From an uncultured Methanobrevibacter sp. (GTDB lineage Archaea; Methanobacteriota; Methanobacteria; Methanobacteriales; Methanobacteriaceae): a stretch of DNA of 46,348 bases. The notes beneath the pieces are model-generated. The model was not told where the DNA came from. It saw only the letters and a program-made list of their open reading frames with translations, and searched no databases. The stretch is from positions 1 through 46,348 of the forward strand of contig ONIK01000004.1 of NCBI GenBank assembly GCA_900317865.1, in the 5' to 3' direction. Both the position numbers and the translations under genes were made by a program. Of this stretch, positions 1 to 7,940 are shown piece after piece (the stretch's first letter is position 1; the number at the start of each line of letters is the position of its first letter).

Positions 1-795
1 GCTCATTTTTCATTTAAAAAGGCAGCCGACATGATGTGTCTTAAGATTGTCGAGGCCGATTTGGATGAAAACTATAAAATTGATGTTGAATCCATTAAAG
101 ATAAGATTACTGAAAATACTGTAGCTATTGTTGCAATTGCCGGAACTACCGAATTGGGTTTGATTGATCCGATAGAGGAAATATCTGAAATTGCTCATGA
201 AAATAATATTTACTTTCATGTGGATGCTGCATTTGGAGGATTTTCAATACCATTTTTAAAAAGTGCGGGGCATGAATATCCTGAATTTGATTTTAAACTG
301 CCTGGAGTTTGCTCCATTACGGTTGATCCTCATAAAATGGGTCTTGCACCAATTCCTGCAGGTGGAATAATTTTTAGAAAAAAAGAATATTTGGAAGTAA
401 TGGCTGTTGATTCACCATATCTGACCGTTAAAACACAGTCCACTATTGTTGGAACTCGTTTGGGTGCTTCTACTGCAGCAACTTATGGTCTTTTGAAATA
501 TTTCGGGCGAAAAGGATATTCGAAACTGGCCACAAGATTGATGGAAAATACTTTATTTTTGAAGGAATCCCTGGAAAAAATCGGCTATGATATTATAGTG
601 GAACCTGAATTAAATATCGTTGCTTTCAATCATCCGACTAAAAGTCCGCAAGAATTATCTGATGAACTGGAAAAAATAAATGGGTGGAAAGTTTCAGTTG
701 CAAATTGTCCGGAGGCAATCAGGATTGTCTTGATGAACCATGTAACCAAAACTCACTTAAAAGAATTTTTAGATGATTTGGAGAAATTATATTAG
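1..795 (+). CDS. mfnA: L-tyrosine decarboxylase, 3' part
   Basis: The frame is open from base 1, so the start lies outside the window; about 264 C-terminal residues are present. MfnA is a PLP-dependent group II decarboxylase that makes tyramine from tyrosine for methanofuran. The PLP-binding lysine is the K of VDPHKMG (codon near base 334), preceded by the HVDAAFGG segment whose Asp contacts the PLP ring nitrogen in this family. Glutamate and aspartate decarboxylases are close relatives, so aspartate decarboxylation (beta-alanine for CoA) is also possible in this family. The gene ends tail-to-tail with the mptD-like gene, overlapping it by 4 bases. Assignment rests on family resemblance over the whole visible part. 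Confidence 0.88.
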   Translation, partial: AHFSFKKAADMMCLKIVEADLDENYKIDVESIKDKITENTVAIVAIAGTTELGLIDPIEEISEIAHENNIYFHVDAAFGGFSIPFLKSAGHEYPEFDFKLPGVCSITVDPHKMGLAPIPAGGIIFRKKEYLEVMAVDSPYLTVKTQSTIVGTRLGASTAATYGLLKYFGRKGYSKLATRLMENTLFLKESLEKIGYDIIVEPELNIVAFNHPTKSPQELSDELEKINGWKVSVANCPEAIRIVLMNHVTKTHLKEFLDDLEKLY

Positions 796-1145
796 ATTTC
801 TTCAACATACATCAATGGATAATTTAACTCTTCAATATATTCTATTCTGATAACTGCTTTTACGTCTTCCACTACTGTATGTATTCTGACGTCAAGCATA
901 TCTCCTGAAAGTGAAATGTAGTCGAAGCCTGTATTGTCATTTAAATTAATTTTAACTTCAACATCTTCAATGGCCGGCTGCAATTTAAATGATTCCTCAA
1001 TGCTTTTTTCCAGGCCTTCTTTTGTTTCAATATTGACTGGGGTTCCTACAAACTGGTGAAATAATGCCCCCATACTAATTCCACCTTCAAATATTGCTCG
1101 CTCACGGGCAGTTATGTTAGAGAAATATTTTTCATTAACGTCCAT
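792..1145 (-). CDS. mptD: Archaeal dihydroneopterin aldolase
   Basis: A 117-residue protein resembling the archaeal MptD family (formerly DUF372), which cleaves dihydroneopterin to 6-hydroxymethyl-dihydropterin in tetrahydromethanopterin synthesis. The ARERAIFEGGISMGALFHQ segment and following FVGTPVN are the recognisable family signature, and the length is normal for the family. Its ATG follows the stop of the sortase gene directly (TGAATG), with a strong GGAGG inside the sortase 3' end, so the two are very likely translationally coupled. The functional pairing with a sortase is unexpected; a shared transcript, not a shared pathway, is the likely reason. Confidence 0.85.
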   Translation of the reverse strand: MDVNEKYFSNITARERAIFEGGISMGALFHQFVGTPVNIETKEGLEKSIEESFKLQPAIEDVEVKINLNDNTGFDYISLSGDMLDVRIHTVVEDVKAVIRIEYIEELNYPLMYVEEI

Positions 1146-1868
1146 TCAAATTCCTCCATTTAAAAAGATTATTTTGTCATATATTATCTGGGATGAGATT
1201 GGATTGAAACAGAAGTAAATCAGTATTGCAGATATTATTATTACTGTTCCTAAAATATATGGTCTTGTTTCCTTTGGGAAAATAAATGATATTCCCAAAC
1301 CTATTATTAAAAACAATCCTGCAATTATGAAAGCATTGGACTCCTGAGGATTGGATGTTATTACTTTCTCATTTATTGCACTGATGTTGGTCTGCTGACC
1401 TTCAATAATCAGCCGATTTTCTGTTGAGCCAATAGGATCACATGTGATTAATAAAACATGGTCTCCGCTTTCATTTGTGTTCAGATGATATGTTGCAGGA
1501 ACAATAGTTTTGTTTATAACCGTATAGTGGACCGCACCAATTCCAGGCCATTCCAGAGTTATCGCATCACCATTTTCCAGTTCATTCAGTCTCAGGAATG
1601 GTGATCCTTGAAGGGTTCTATGCCCGAAAATGATAACATCTCCATGTGTTGGTATTCCGGATTTTTCATCCAGCATAACACCTAAATCCAAGGATTTATT
1701 ATTTATTTTTTCATTAATTCCGACTTTGTCAATCATTATGACTGGAGAAGTGATATCTTTTTGGCTTACATTTTTGTGAGCATAATAGTTAACTTCTCCT
1801 GCCGCATATAAACCTAATACTATTATTGCAATAATCACAATAATTGCTGAAATACTTGGTCTTTTCAT
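1146..1868 (-). CDS. Sortase family transpeptidase with three membrane segments
   Basis: A 240-residue protein with an N-terminal membrane segment (about residues 6-26), an extracytoplasmic sortase domain (about 42-158) and two C-terminal membrane segments (about 179-197 and 205-221). The catalytic residues of sortases are present: His83 in FGHRTL, Cys143 in LLITCDP and Arg152 in NRLIIEG. Sortases cleave sorting signals and attach proteins to the cell wall; in pseudomurein-walled methanogens the targets are likely adhesin-like proteins. No candidate substrate with a sorting signal is encoded nearby. It is upstream of, and coupled to, mptD. The extra C-terminal membrane pair differs from classical class A sortases. 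Confidence 0.88.
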   Translation of the reverse strand: MKRPSISAIIVIIAIIVLGLYAAGEVNYYAHKNVSQKDITSPVIMIDKVGINEKINNKSLDLGVMLDEKSGIPTHGDVIIFGHRTLQGSPFLRLNELENGDAITLEWPGIGAVHYTVINKTIVPATYHLNTNESGDHVLLITCDPIGSTENRLIIEGQQTNISAINEKVITSNPQESNAFIIAGLFLIIGLGISFIFPKETRPYILGTVIIISAILIYFCFNPISSQIIYDKIIFLNGGI

Positions 1869-1906
1869 ACTATCATTTTTATATTTATTTAATTAATATA
1901 ACTTTT

Positions 1907-3070
1907 CTATCTTGAATATGTTGAGTTAATTTCACCGGCCATCCAGTCAGGCGCTTTTGCAGTAGGAATTGTTAGAATAATGCTGTCCATATTATTTATG
2001 ATTAAAGGAACTTTATCTTGAGGCACTTCAACTAAAAGCATATATTCAGCATCCAAATCCCCCAAATTTATTTCTCTTTCATAATTGGATAATTTAACAC
2101 CATAGTTTCTCAGCATGTCCAACGTTGTTTTTTCATCATAACCCTGCACAAGGGATCCTTTAAGCATTTCCAGTACATTTGAAGAGAATTTTTTTGTATT
2201 TTCGGAAGGATGGGTATTATTTCCCTCAACTATAGTATTTCCTTTTGAATATTCAGATTCAATTTCGCCGTTGTCTTCATATCTCATTATTGACAACACT
2301 GTGCATCCGCTAACGTCCGCTTCGCTCTTGTTTAAATCAGGCGTTTTATTAAACGTCGTATCATTATTGCTTTGATAAATGTCAACAATGCTTCCGGTAC
2401 TTATCAGCCCGGCTCCCGCCTGAAGACGTGATACTAAAATCGGAACGGATACCGTATCTGGTTTTTTAAATGTCATTTCAGACAGTTTTTCTGCATCATT
2501 GTTGTTTACAATTTCCACCGCTTCACCTGCAGGCATTATAACATTGCGGGAGGTGTTTTCATAAACTGCCATGGTACGGTTGAACTGGTCAGTGTTTGCC
2601 CTGATGCTTGTTATATGAAATTTTTTCCAGTCATTTGTCGCATATTTGAAAACATTGATACTTTTAACTTCATAGACGTTTTTGGCATCGTTTATTTTAT
2701 CTTCTAATGTAAATGCATTTGCCGCATCTGCAAGGGGTCCTTTATAAAGGGAATGCAATTCATTTATCTTTACAGTTTTTTCCTTGTTCAGTTCTTGCTG
2801 TGCAGGTTCATAAATTATAAAGTAATATGCAGATATTATTAATGTCAGTATAATAATTGTTGTAATGATTTTGCCTATTTTTCTTTTTTTCTCATCACTA
2901 ATATTATCTGGGGTTTTATTTTTAAATAATGAACCTAATTTATTGTTTAAAGCTTCAATTGCCGTTATTTCTTTTTCCGGTTTTAGTTTCGGTCGTGGAA
3001 TTTCATTATTTTTTAAATCGTTTAATTCACCAAATCCTTTCGGATAAAGCCGATCTTTTTCTTTTTTCAT
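1907..3070 (-). CDS. DUF515-like single-pass membrane protein
   Basis: A 387-residue protein with a charged N-terminal tail of about 65 residues, one hydrophobic segment (about 66-87) and a large domain outside the membrane. I believe it belongs to the archaeal DUF515 family, known mainly from methanogens, whose function is not established. Residues about 170-235 (a MPAGEAVEI segment, then SRLQAGAGLISTGSIVDIY) look like a SAF/CpaB-type beta-clip, as in pilus or flagellar assembly proteins; this is inference from pattern only. The ATG has a GAGGG ribosome binding site at good spacing. It lies upstream of the sortase on the same strand with a 38-base gap, so an envelope role is plausible. Confidence 0.6.
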   Translation of the reverse strand: MKKEKDRLYPKGFGELNDLKNNEIPRPKLKPEKEITAIEALNNKLGSLFKNKTPDNISDEKKRKIGKIITTIIILTLIISAYYFIIYEPAQQELNKEKTVKINELHSLYKGPLADAANAFTLEDKINDAKNVYEVKSINVFKYATNDWKKFHITSIRANTDQFNRTMAVYENTSRNVIMPAGEAVEIVNNNDAEKLSEMTFKKPDTVSVPILVSRLQAGAGLISTGSIVDIYQSNNDTTFNKTPDLNKSEADVSGCTVLSIMRYEDNGEIESEYSKGNTIVEGNNTHPSENTKKFSSNVLEMLKGSLVQGYDEKTTLDMLRNYGVKLSNYEREINLGDLDAEYMLLVEVPQDKVPLIINNMDSIILTIPTAKAPDWMAGEINSTYSR

Positions 3071-3535
3071 GATAAACCCTCACTAATCTATTGTAAAATT
3101 GAGTATTTGGATAAATTAATGCTGTGGAAGTTGTAAATCCAAATACTCTTGAAGTTTTTTAAATTTTTTATTAAAAAATCATTAAAAAACTTTAATATTA
3201 CTATAATCCTTGTTATTATTAAGTTTAACTTATATAAAAGATTATTATTCTTTTTTTATTATATTATGGGATTGTGGATGTTATTTTCAAAAAAATAGTG
3301 ATTTTTGCCCAGTCTAAAAAATTGCTTTAATTTTTAAATTTTGTATTGAAAAAGTAGAAATTTCTAATCAAAGATAAAATATATATAAGAATTTAAAGTA
3401 ATTTAATATTGTTAGACCTTAATTAATAGTGCCTTATTTCAGCGATTTTTTTAAAGCTAAAAAAAGGTTTTTAATTAATTTAACTATTAATTAAATGTAT
3501 TTAGAACTTATATTAATATAATTGCGAGTAGTTAA
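3071..3535. other. 465-base divergent intergenic region
   Basis: No convincing gene is present. It contains a perfect 12-base inverted repeat at 3101-3148, a minus-strand TATA-like run near 3228-3240 (for the DUF515-like gene), and plus-strand TATA-like runs near 3378-3390 and 3506-3520. The latter is about 25 bases before the ATG at 3536, so that gene may have a very short leader. The only ORFs are about 10 codons and lack ribosome binding sites. Confidence 0.6.
3101..3148 (-). promoter_or_regulatory. 12-base perfect inverted repeat in the 5' region of the DUF515-like gene
   Basis: GAGTATTTGGAT (3101-3112) and ATCCAAATACTC (3137-3148) form a perfect dyad with a 24-base spacer. It sits 31-78 bases before the ATG at 3070. 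If transcription starts downstream of the TATA-like run near 3228-3240, the dyad would form a leader hairpin; otherwise it could be a protein binding site. No known family is recognised. Confidence 0.55.
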
Positions 3536-4174
3536 ATGATAGAAGACAATATACGAATGCTTAGACAAGCAGCCAGAATTACATCCGATGACGAGCCAAT
3601 TGACAATGATATTTGGTGTGTTATTGCAGGCAATGTCGATTTGATTGATGATATTGCATATAAAGCAATTGCGTCTAAGAATAGTGTAAAAATTCTATTT
3701 AGGGAGCATGTTGTATTAAATGAAGGAAAAATTACTAAAAAATATGATTTCATCATGTTGTATGGTAATTTCAGAGTGATTGAGAACCTTGGGAATGTTT
3801 CCATCTCTAAAGGTGGGGCATTTATTAAAGTTACTCATTATTATTTAAACAAAGAAGAAAATCTTATGGTTTTAGTTGCTCCTGAGGATAAAATAAAAGA
3901 ATCTGTCAAAATTATAGAAAAATCAAGAATTCCGTTTGCGATTTTACAGGAATCACAGACGACTGGGGTAATTGATGTCGGTATAAATGACAGTGTTAAA
4001 CTACCGGGATTTGTTAAATCTGCTTTAAAACCATTTTATAATGCGAATGAGGTTGTTTTATCCACAATACTTATTTCAGTTGAAAATGATAAAGACGTTG
4101 AAAGGGTTCAAAGTATTGCTACATCTAATAAAATATTTGTTATAGATTTTAAAGATATTATAACGGAGGATTAG
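3536..4174 (+). CDS. Unrecognised protein coupled to the MreB-like gene
   Basis: A 212-residue, apparently soluble protein that I do not recognise. It has no signal peptide or membrane segment. It begins with a short charged region, then alternating beta strands and helices (for example WCVIAGNVDLIDDIAYKAI, then KILFREHVVLNE and IMLYGNF), and seems to have two alpha/beta parts of about 100 residues. The stop is 2 bases before the ATG of the MreB-like gene, so the two are almost certainly co-translated. A role in cell shape, or as a regulator or partner of the actin-like protein, is inferred from position only. The ribosome binding site is weak, consistent with a short leader. Confidence 0.75.
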   Translation: MIEDNIRMLRQAARITSDDEPIDNDIWCVIAGNVDLIDDIAYKAIASKNSVKILFREHVVLNEGKITKKYDFIMLYGNFRVIENLGNVSISKGGAFIKVTHYYLNKEENLMVLVAPEDKIKESVKIIEKSRIPFAILQESQTTGVIDVGINDSVKLPGFVKSALKPFYNANEVVLSTILISVENDKDVERVQSIATSNKIFVIDFKDIITED

Positions 4175-4176
4175 TC

Positions 4177-5250
4177 ATGAATATTTTCGGAAATGATGAG
4201 GAAGAACAAGAAGTTGTTGATACCAGAGTTATTAGTAACAGTTTGGGGATAGATTTAGGAACTTTAAACACAGTTATAGCTAAACCATCAGGTGACAAAT
4301 TTGATTTGTACCAAATTCCATCTGTTGTTGCAGTTAAAAAAGATGATCCAAGTGAGGTCTTGGCTGTCGGTGAAGAAGCTAAAAAAATGTTAGGAAGAAC
4401 TCCTGAAGATATTCTTGCTGTCAGACCACTTAAAAAAGGTGTAATTGAAAACGTTGTACAGGCACAGGCTTTACTTATTAAAGCAATGCAAATTGGTATT
4501 AACGAAGGAGAACGTGTTGGAAGAATTGTTATTGGTATTCCTGGTGATGCATCCGAAGTAGAAAAAAATGCAGCTGAAGAAATTGGAAGAAAAGCAGGTG
4601 CACAAAATATTCTTGTAATCAGTGAAGGTCTCGCAGCAGCTATTGGAGCTGGACTTCCTATAGCAGAACCAAATGGTACAATGGTTGTCGATATAGGTGC
4701 AGGTTCAACTGATATTGTAATCATTTCCCTCGGTGGTATTAATGATATTGAAACCGTAAGATGTGGTGGAGATGATGTTGATAACAAAATAGTGGAACTT
4801 GTAGCAGAAAAATACGATGTAGCAATTGGTATTCATGATGCAGAATCTGCAAAAATAGAAGTTGGAATGGTGCACTGTTCAGAACAACTCGAAAACTTAA
4901 GTGTAGAAGTAATCGGAAAATCCTTAGAAACTAACAGACCTAAAAAAGTAGTAATTGACTCAATGCTTGTAGCGGATGCAGTCGAACCGTTCATGCAGGA
5001 TATTGTTGTCGGTTTGAATATTATTTTAGAAAGATTATCTCCGGAATTAATGATGGGTGTATATAACAATGCTGTTGCAGTTGGAGGAAGTTCCAAACTT
5101 CGTGGTATAAAACAAAGAATTTTCGATGAAATTGGTATTCCAATAGAAATATCTGAAGATCCAATGACTGTTGTTGCAAAAGGAACTGCTATTGTTGCAG
5201 CAGAACCGCTTGCATTAGAACCGGAAGTACGTTTAAGAGCAATGAAATAA
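4177..5250 (+). CDS. MreB-like actin/Hsp70-fold ATPase
   Basis: A 357-residue actin-fold ATPase. The phosphate-1 loop is LGIDLGTLNTV (about 23-33), phosphate-2 is VVDIGAGSTDIV (about 170-181), and the adenosine motif VAVGGSSKLRG lies near residue 300. IPSVVAV and VRPLKKGVI are typical of MreB and set it apart from DnaK, which has a long C-terminal substrate domain that is absent here. In pseudomurein-walled methanogens such proteins probably guide wall synthesis and rod shape. A short acidic N-terminal extension (residues 1-20) precedes the fold. It is coupled to the preceding unknown gene and followed by a strong hairpin terminator. Confidence 0.88.
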   Translation: MNIFGNDEEEQEVVDTRVISNSLGIDLGTLNTVIAKPSGDKFDLYQIPSVVAVKKDDPSEVLAVGEEAKKMLGRTPEDILAVRPLKKGVIENVVQAQALLIKAMQIGINEGERVGRIVIGIPGDASEVEKNAAEEIGRKAGAQNILVISEGLAAAIGAGLPIAEPNGTMVVDIGAGSTDIVIISLGGINDIETVRCGGDDVDNKIVELVAEKYDVAIGIHDAESAKIEVGMVHCSEQLENLSVEVIGKSLETNRPKKVVIDSMLVADAVEPFMQDIVVGLNIILERLSPELMMGVYNNAVAVGGSSKLRGIKQRIFDEIGIPIEISEDPMTVVAKGTAIVAAEPLALEPEVRLRAMK

Positions 5251-5286
5251 TTTTAATTAATTATTTCGCTTTTTTTTACTTTTTTT
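5244..5286 (+). terminator. Hairpin plus oligo-T terminator after the MreB-like gene
   Basis: GAAATAATT (5244-5252) and AATTATTTC (5259-5267) form a perfect 9-base stem with a 6-base loop, followed by GC, eight T, AC and six T. The stop codon of the upstream gene lies in the stem. It separates the MreB-like gene from rnhB. Confidence 0.75.
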
Positions 5287-5293
5287 GATTAAT

Positions 5294-5929
5294 ATGGATA
5301 TTTTAGGCATTGATGAAGCAGGACGAGGTTCTGTTTTAGGCCCACTTGTTATTGCTGGCGTTGTAATTGATAAACGCAAAGAATCTATTTTGGATAATAT
5401 GGGTGTTAAGGATTCTAAAAGATTAACGCCTCAAAGAAGAGAAGTTTTGGCACGTAAACTTAAAAAAATGTTTGAGTGGGACACGGTAATTTATTCGGCA
5501 CAGGATATTGATAATTTAAGAGCTCAGGGCATTAACTTAAATGAAATTGAGCGAAAAGGAATGCAGGAATTAATAGAAAAACTTGACTTTGATCAGGCCA
5601 TTGTTGACGCTGTTGATGTAAAGCCTCAAAGATTTCAGGATAAACTCGCCCATGCCACAGGTAAAAATGTTAAGGCAGAACATAAGGCTGATGATACATA
5701 TATTGAAGTAAGTGCAGCTTCAATTATAGCTAAACAAACTAGGGACGAAGCAATAGCAGAAATCAATAAAAAATTTGAAGATATGGGGGGCATTGGTTCA
5801 GGTTATCCTTCAGACCCTACAACTAAAGAATTCCTGTCAAATTATACATATAATGAAATGCCTGATTTTGTCCGAAAGTCCTGGTCCACAATTGCCAAAT
5901 TGAAAACTGTTCAGACTACATTAATATAA
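5294..5929 (+). CDS. rnhB: Ribonuclease HII
   Basis: A 211-residue RNase HII, which removes ribonucleotides and RNA primers from DNA. From the ATG at 5294 the protein begins MDILGIDEAGRG, giving catalytic Asp7 and Glu8; the third conserved acid is in the VDAVD segment (Asp105), and the VSAASIIAKQTRD block (139-151) and GYPSDP motif (170-175) are typical. The in-frame TTG at 5285 would add three residues and break the family N-terminus, so the ATG is preferred. Length is standard for archaeal RNase HII. It follows a terminator and probably has its own promoter. Confidence 0.95.
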   Translation: MDILGIDEAGRGSVLGPLVIAGVVIDKRKESILDNMGVKDSKRLTPQRREVLARKLKKMFEWDTVIYSAQDIDNLRAQGINLNEIERKGMQELIEKLDFDQAIVDAVDVKPQRFQDKLAHATGKNVKAEHKADDTYIEVSAASIIAKQTRDEAIAEINKKFEDMGGIGSGYPSDPTTKEFLSNYTYNEMPDFVRKSWSTIAKLKTVQTTLI

Positions 5930-6007
5930 TAGCTATTTTTAAGTATATGAAAAAATATATTAAACTTATAAATGATTATTTTATAAACAATTTAGTAGAG
6001 GATAATT

Positions 6008-6847
6008 ATGATTATTGAGTATATCTCGCCAATCTTTAATGGCATAATGGATATTTTTACTCAGGGAGGAATTATAACCTATATAATTCTTTTCATAGGT
6101 ATTTATGGTCTTATTATTGCCATTAGGAAGATTGCTTATCTTAAAAAAATTAGTCGTGTAGACACCACTGAAATTTTCGGTGTTGTAACTGCATCTATGG
6201 AACGTGGGGGGGCTGTTGAAGCATTAAAGCAGATTAATAGGTTTAAAAACCCTGTTTCCCGTATTATTTCTGAAACCTTAAAAATCGGTTATAAAAATAA
6301 AACTGAAGTTGAAGAAAGTATGGAACAGATTTTTATTGTTGAAGTCGCAAAGATGACTAAGGGTTTAAATACTATTAAAACTATTACTGAACTTGCTCCT
6401 TTCATCGGATTAATTGGTACTGTTATCGGTATCTGGATGACTTTTAAATCTTTAGGTGTAAATCCTAATTCTGCTGCAATGGCTGAAGGTATTTATGTAG
6501 CACTAACTACCACCATTATGGGGTTGTTTGTTGTTATTATTCTTTTACCGATTTATACTTATATTCAAGGTCTTATTGAAGTGGAAATGGATAAAATCGA
6601 ACTCGCTACAAAAATGACCAATTGGGGATTTGCTGTGGTGAAAGTAAGAGTGGAAGCTAATGTGGAATGTGCTGTTGCAGCACTTCAGGAAGCTGAAGGT
6701 GTTGTTAATACAAGATTAATTTCAGATCCTTATGCTAATATTAAGGTTTCCTTTAAGCCAAGTATGTTGGATAAAAGTATTTCCAACATTATTTTGGAAA
6801 AATGTAATGTGAATGCTGAAATTACTGAGAGTAAATTGAGACAATAA
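6008..6847 (+). CDS. MotA/TolQ/ExbB-type proton channel protein
   Basis: A 279-residue membrane protein with three hydrophobic segments at about residues 19-36, 130-150 and 160-188, the arrangement of ExbB/TolQ. The central segment LAPFIGLIGTVIGIW and the TTTIMGLFVV segment are the conserved channel-lining parts. About 90 residues follow the last membrane segment and include a small soluble domain that ordinary ExbB proteins lack or have shorter. The ATG has a GAGGATAATT ribosome binding site, and a TATA-like TTATAAATG lies near 5970. It is followed by an ExbD-like gene, so the pair should form a proton- or sodium-driven motor; the driven partner is not visible in the window. Confidence 0.85.
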   Translation: MIIEYISPIFNGIMDIFTQGGIITYIILFIGIYGLIIAIRKIAYLKKISRVDTTEIFGVVTASMERGGAVEALKQINRFKNPVSRIISETLKIGYKNKTEVEESMEQIFIVEVAKMTKGLNTIKTITELAPFIGLIGTVIGIWMTFKSLGVNPNSAAMAEGIYVALTTTIMGLFVVIILLPIYTYIQGLIEVEMDKIELATKMTNWGFAVVKVRVEANVECAVAALQEAEGVVNTRLISDPYANIKVSFKPSMLDKSISNIILEKCNVNAEITESKLRQ

Positions 6848-6856
6848 GTGGTTATT

Positions 6857-7270
6857 ATGGCAATCGATATTAAATCTTATAAAAAAAGGTATTTAACGGA
6901 CCAAAAGCCCAATATTAATTTGGTTCCATTTATTGATATTTTATTTACAATAATGATTTTTCTAGTTGTAACAAGTAATTTCGCAGCTGTTGATTCACCG
7001 AGTAACACTGCTACTGATAGCGGAGGTACCGGTAAACCTAATGTAACTGATACTTCAGGAAATGCTGAATATTATATTGTGCCTGTTGCTAACCTGCACA
7101 AGGTTACCGTTAATGGGGTCGATAGATCAGATGCCATTTCAGGTAGTGCTGTTGGAGTTCAGGCGAAAGTTATGGATGAAGGACAAATATCGATTAAGCC
7201 GGGAGAAATTATTATTGTCACCCCTAATGGAATTTCTCCTCAAGATGCTGTTCAACGTCCAAAAACATAA
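6857..7270 (+). CDS. ExbD/TolR-like (DUF2149-type) membrane protein
   Basis: A 137-residue protein with one membrane segment near residues 22-42 beginning NLVPFIDILFTIMIFLVV. Asp27 in PFIDILF is at the place of the essential proton-carrying Asp of ExbD/TolR. After a Ser/Thr/Gly-rich linker there is a small C-terminal domain (about 65-137). I believe methanogen versions are filed as DUF2149. GTG at 6848 directly after the upstream stop is an alternative start; ATG at 6857 is chosen because MAIDIKSYKK is a sensible cytoplasmic tail. The gene is in the ExbB-like operon, and purO follows after 15 bases. Confidence 0.8.
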   Translation: MAIDIKSYKKRYLTDQKPNINLVPFIDILFTIMIFLVVTSNFAAVDSPSNTATDSGGTGKPNVTDTSGNAEYYIVPVANLHKVTVNGVDRSDAISGSAVGVQAKVMDEGQISIKPGEIIIVTPNGISPQDAVQRPKT

Positions 7271-7285
7271 TTTGGGGGAGATTCT

Positions 7286-7912
7286 ATGTATACTGGTAGG
7301 ATTTTATCAATTGGAATGAATAGTGATGGAAAACCATTTGCTGCATACAGAGTATCTAGCAGGTCATTTCCGAACAGACAATGTTTGAAATTTGATACTA
7401 GAGCACCTGTTGTTCCAAAAGAAGGTTTTGAGAAAGATATTTATAAAAATACCTATATTGCTTATAATAGTCTTCGTATTGTTGGCGATACTGCAATCAT
7501 ATCAAACGGTTCTCACACTGATGTTATTGCAGACAAAATCTCTTTGGGAATGAATATTAAAGATGCATTGGCTTATTCATTGCTTACAATGGATTATGAA
7601 AAAGATGATTATAATACTCCAAGAATTGCGGGTGTTGTAACGTCTTCAGATAAAGAAGATGAATATGAATGTTATATTGGAATTGTTAACGATAAAAAAT
7701 TGTTAGTAGAAGAAGTACCTTACGGTGAGGCTGCATTTATATCTACTTATGGCAGTCAGGCACCAGACCCTGTTGAGTTTACTGCAAAAACTGCAACGGA
7801 AGCTGCTAAATTTATTTTTGATGAAGGTACTTTTGCAGATTATGAAAAACCAGTCACTTCTTGTGCTACCGTTTTTGATGGAGAATGGGCAATAGATGTC
7901 TATAATCCATAA
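7286..7912 (+). CDS. purO: Archaeal IMP cyclohydrolase
   Basis: A 208-residue PurO, the archaeal enzyme that closes FAICAR to IMP in the last step of purine synthesis, replacing bacterial PurH. The N-terminus MYTGRILSIG followed by AYRVSSRSFPNRQ is the family signature, and the length is normal. It has a strong GGGGGAG ribosome binding site 6 bases before the ATG. It follows the ExbD-like gene and precedes cofE after two T-runs (7913-7930), which may terminate part of the transcription. Confidence 0.93.
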   Translation: MYTGRILSIGMNSDGKPFAAYRVSSRSFPNRQCLKFDTRAPVVPKEGFEKDIYKNTYIAYNSLRIVGDTAIISNGSHTDVIADKISLGMNIKDALAYSLLTMDYEKDDYNTPRIAGVVTSSDKEDEYECYIGIVNDKKLLVEEVPYGEAAFISTYGSQAPDPVEFTAKTATEAAKFIFDEGTFADYEKPVTSCATVFDGEWAIDVYNP

Positions 7913-7940
7913 TTTTTTTATTTTTTTTTAAGATGATACT

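Noticed and set aside
4158..4787. 209-residue minus-strand ORF under the MreB-like gene
   Set aside because: Shadow frame of a clear actin-fold ATPase, with Ser/Pro/Thr-rich composition typical of antisense translation.
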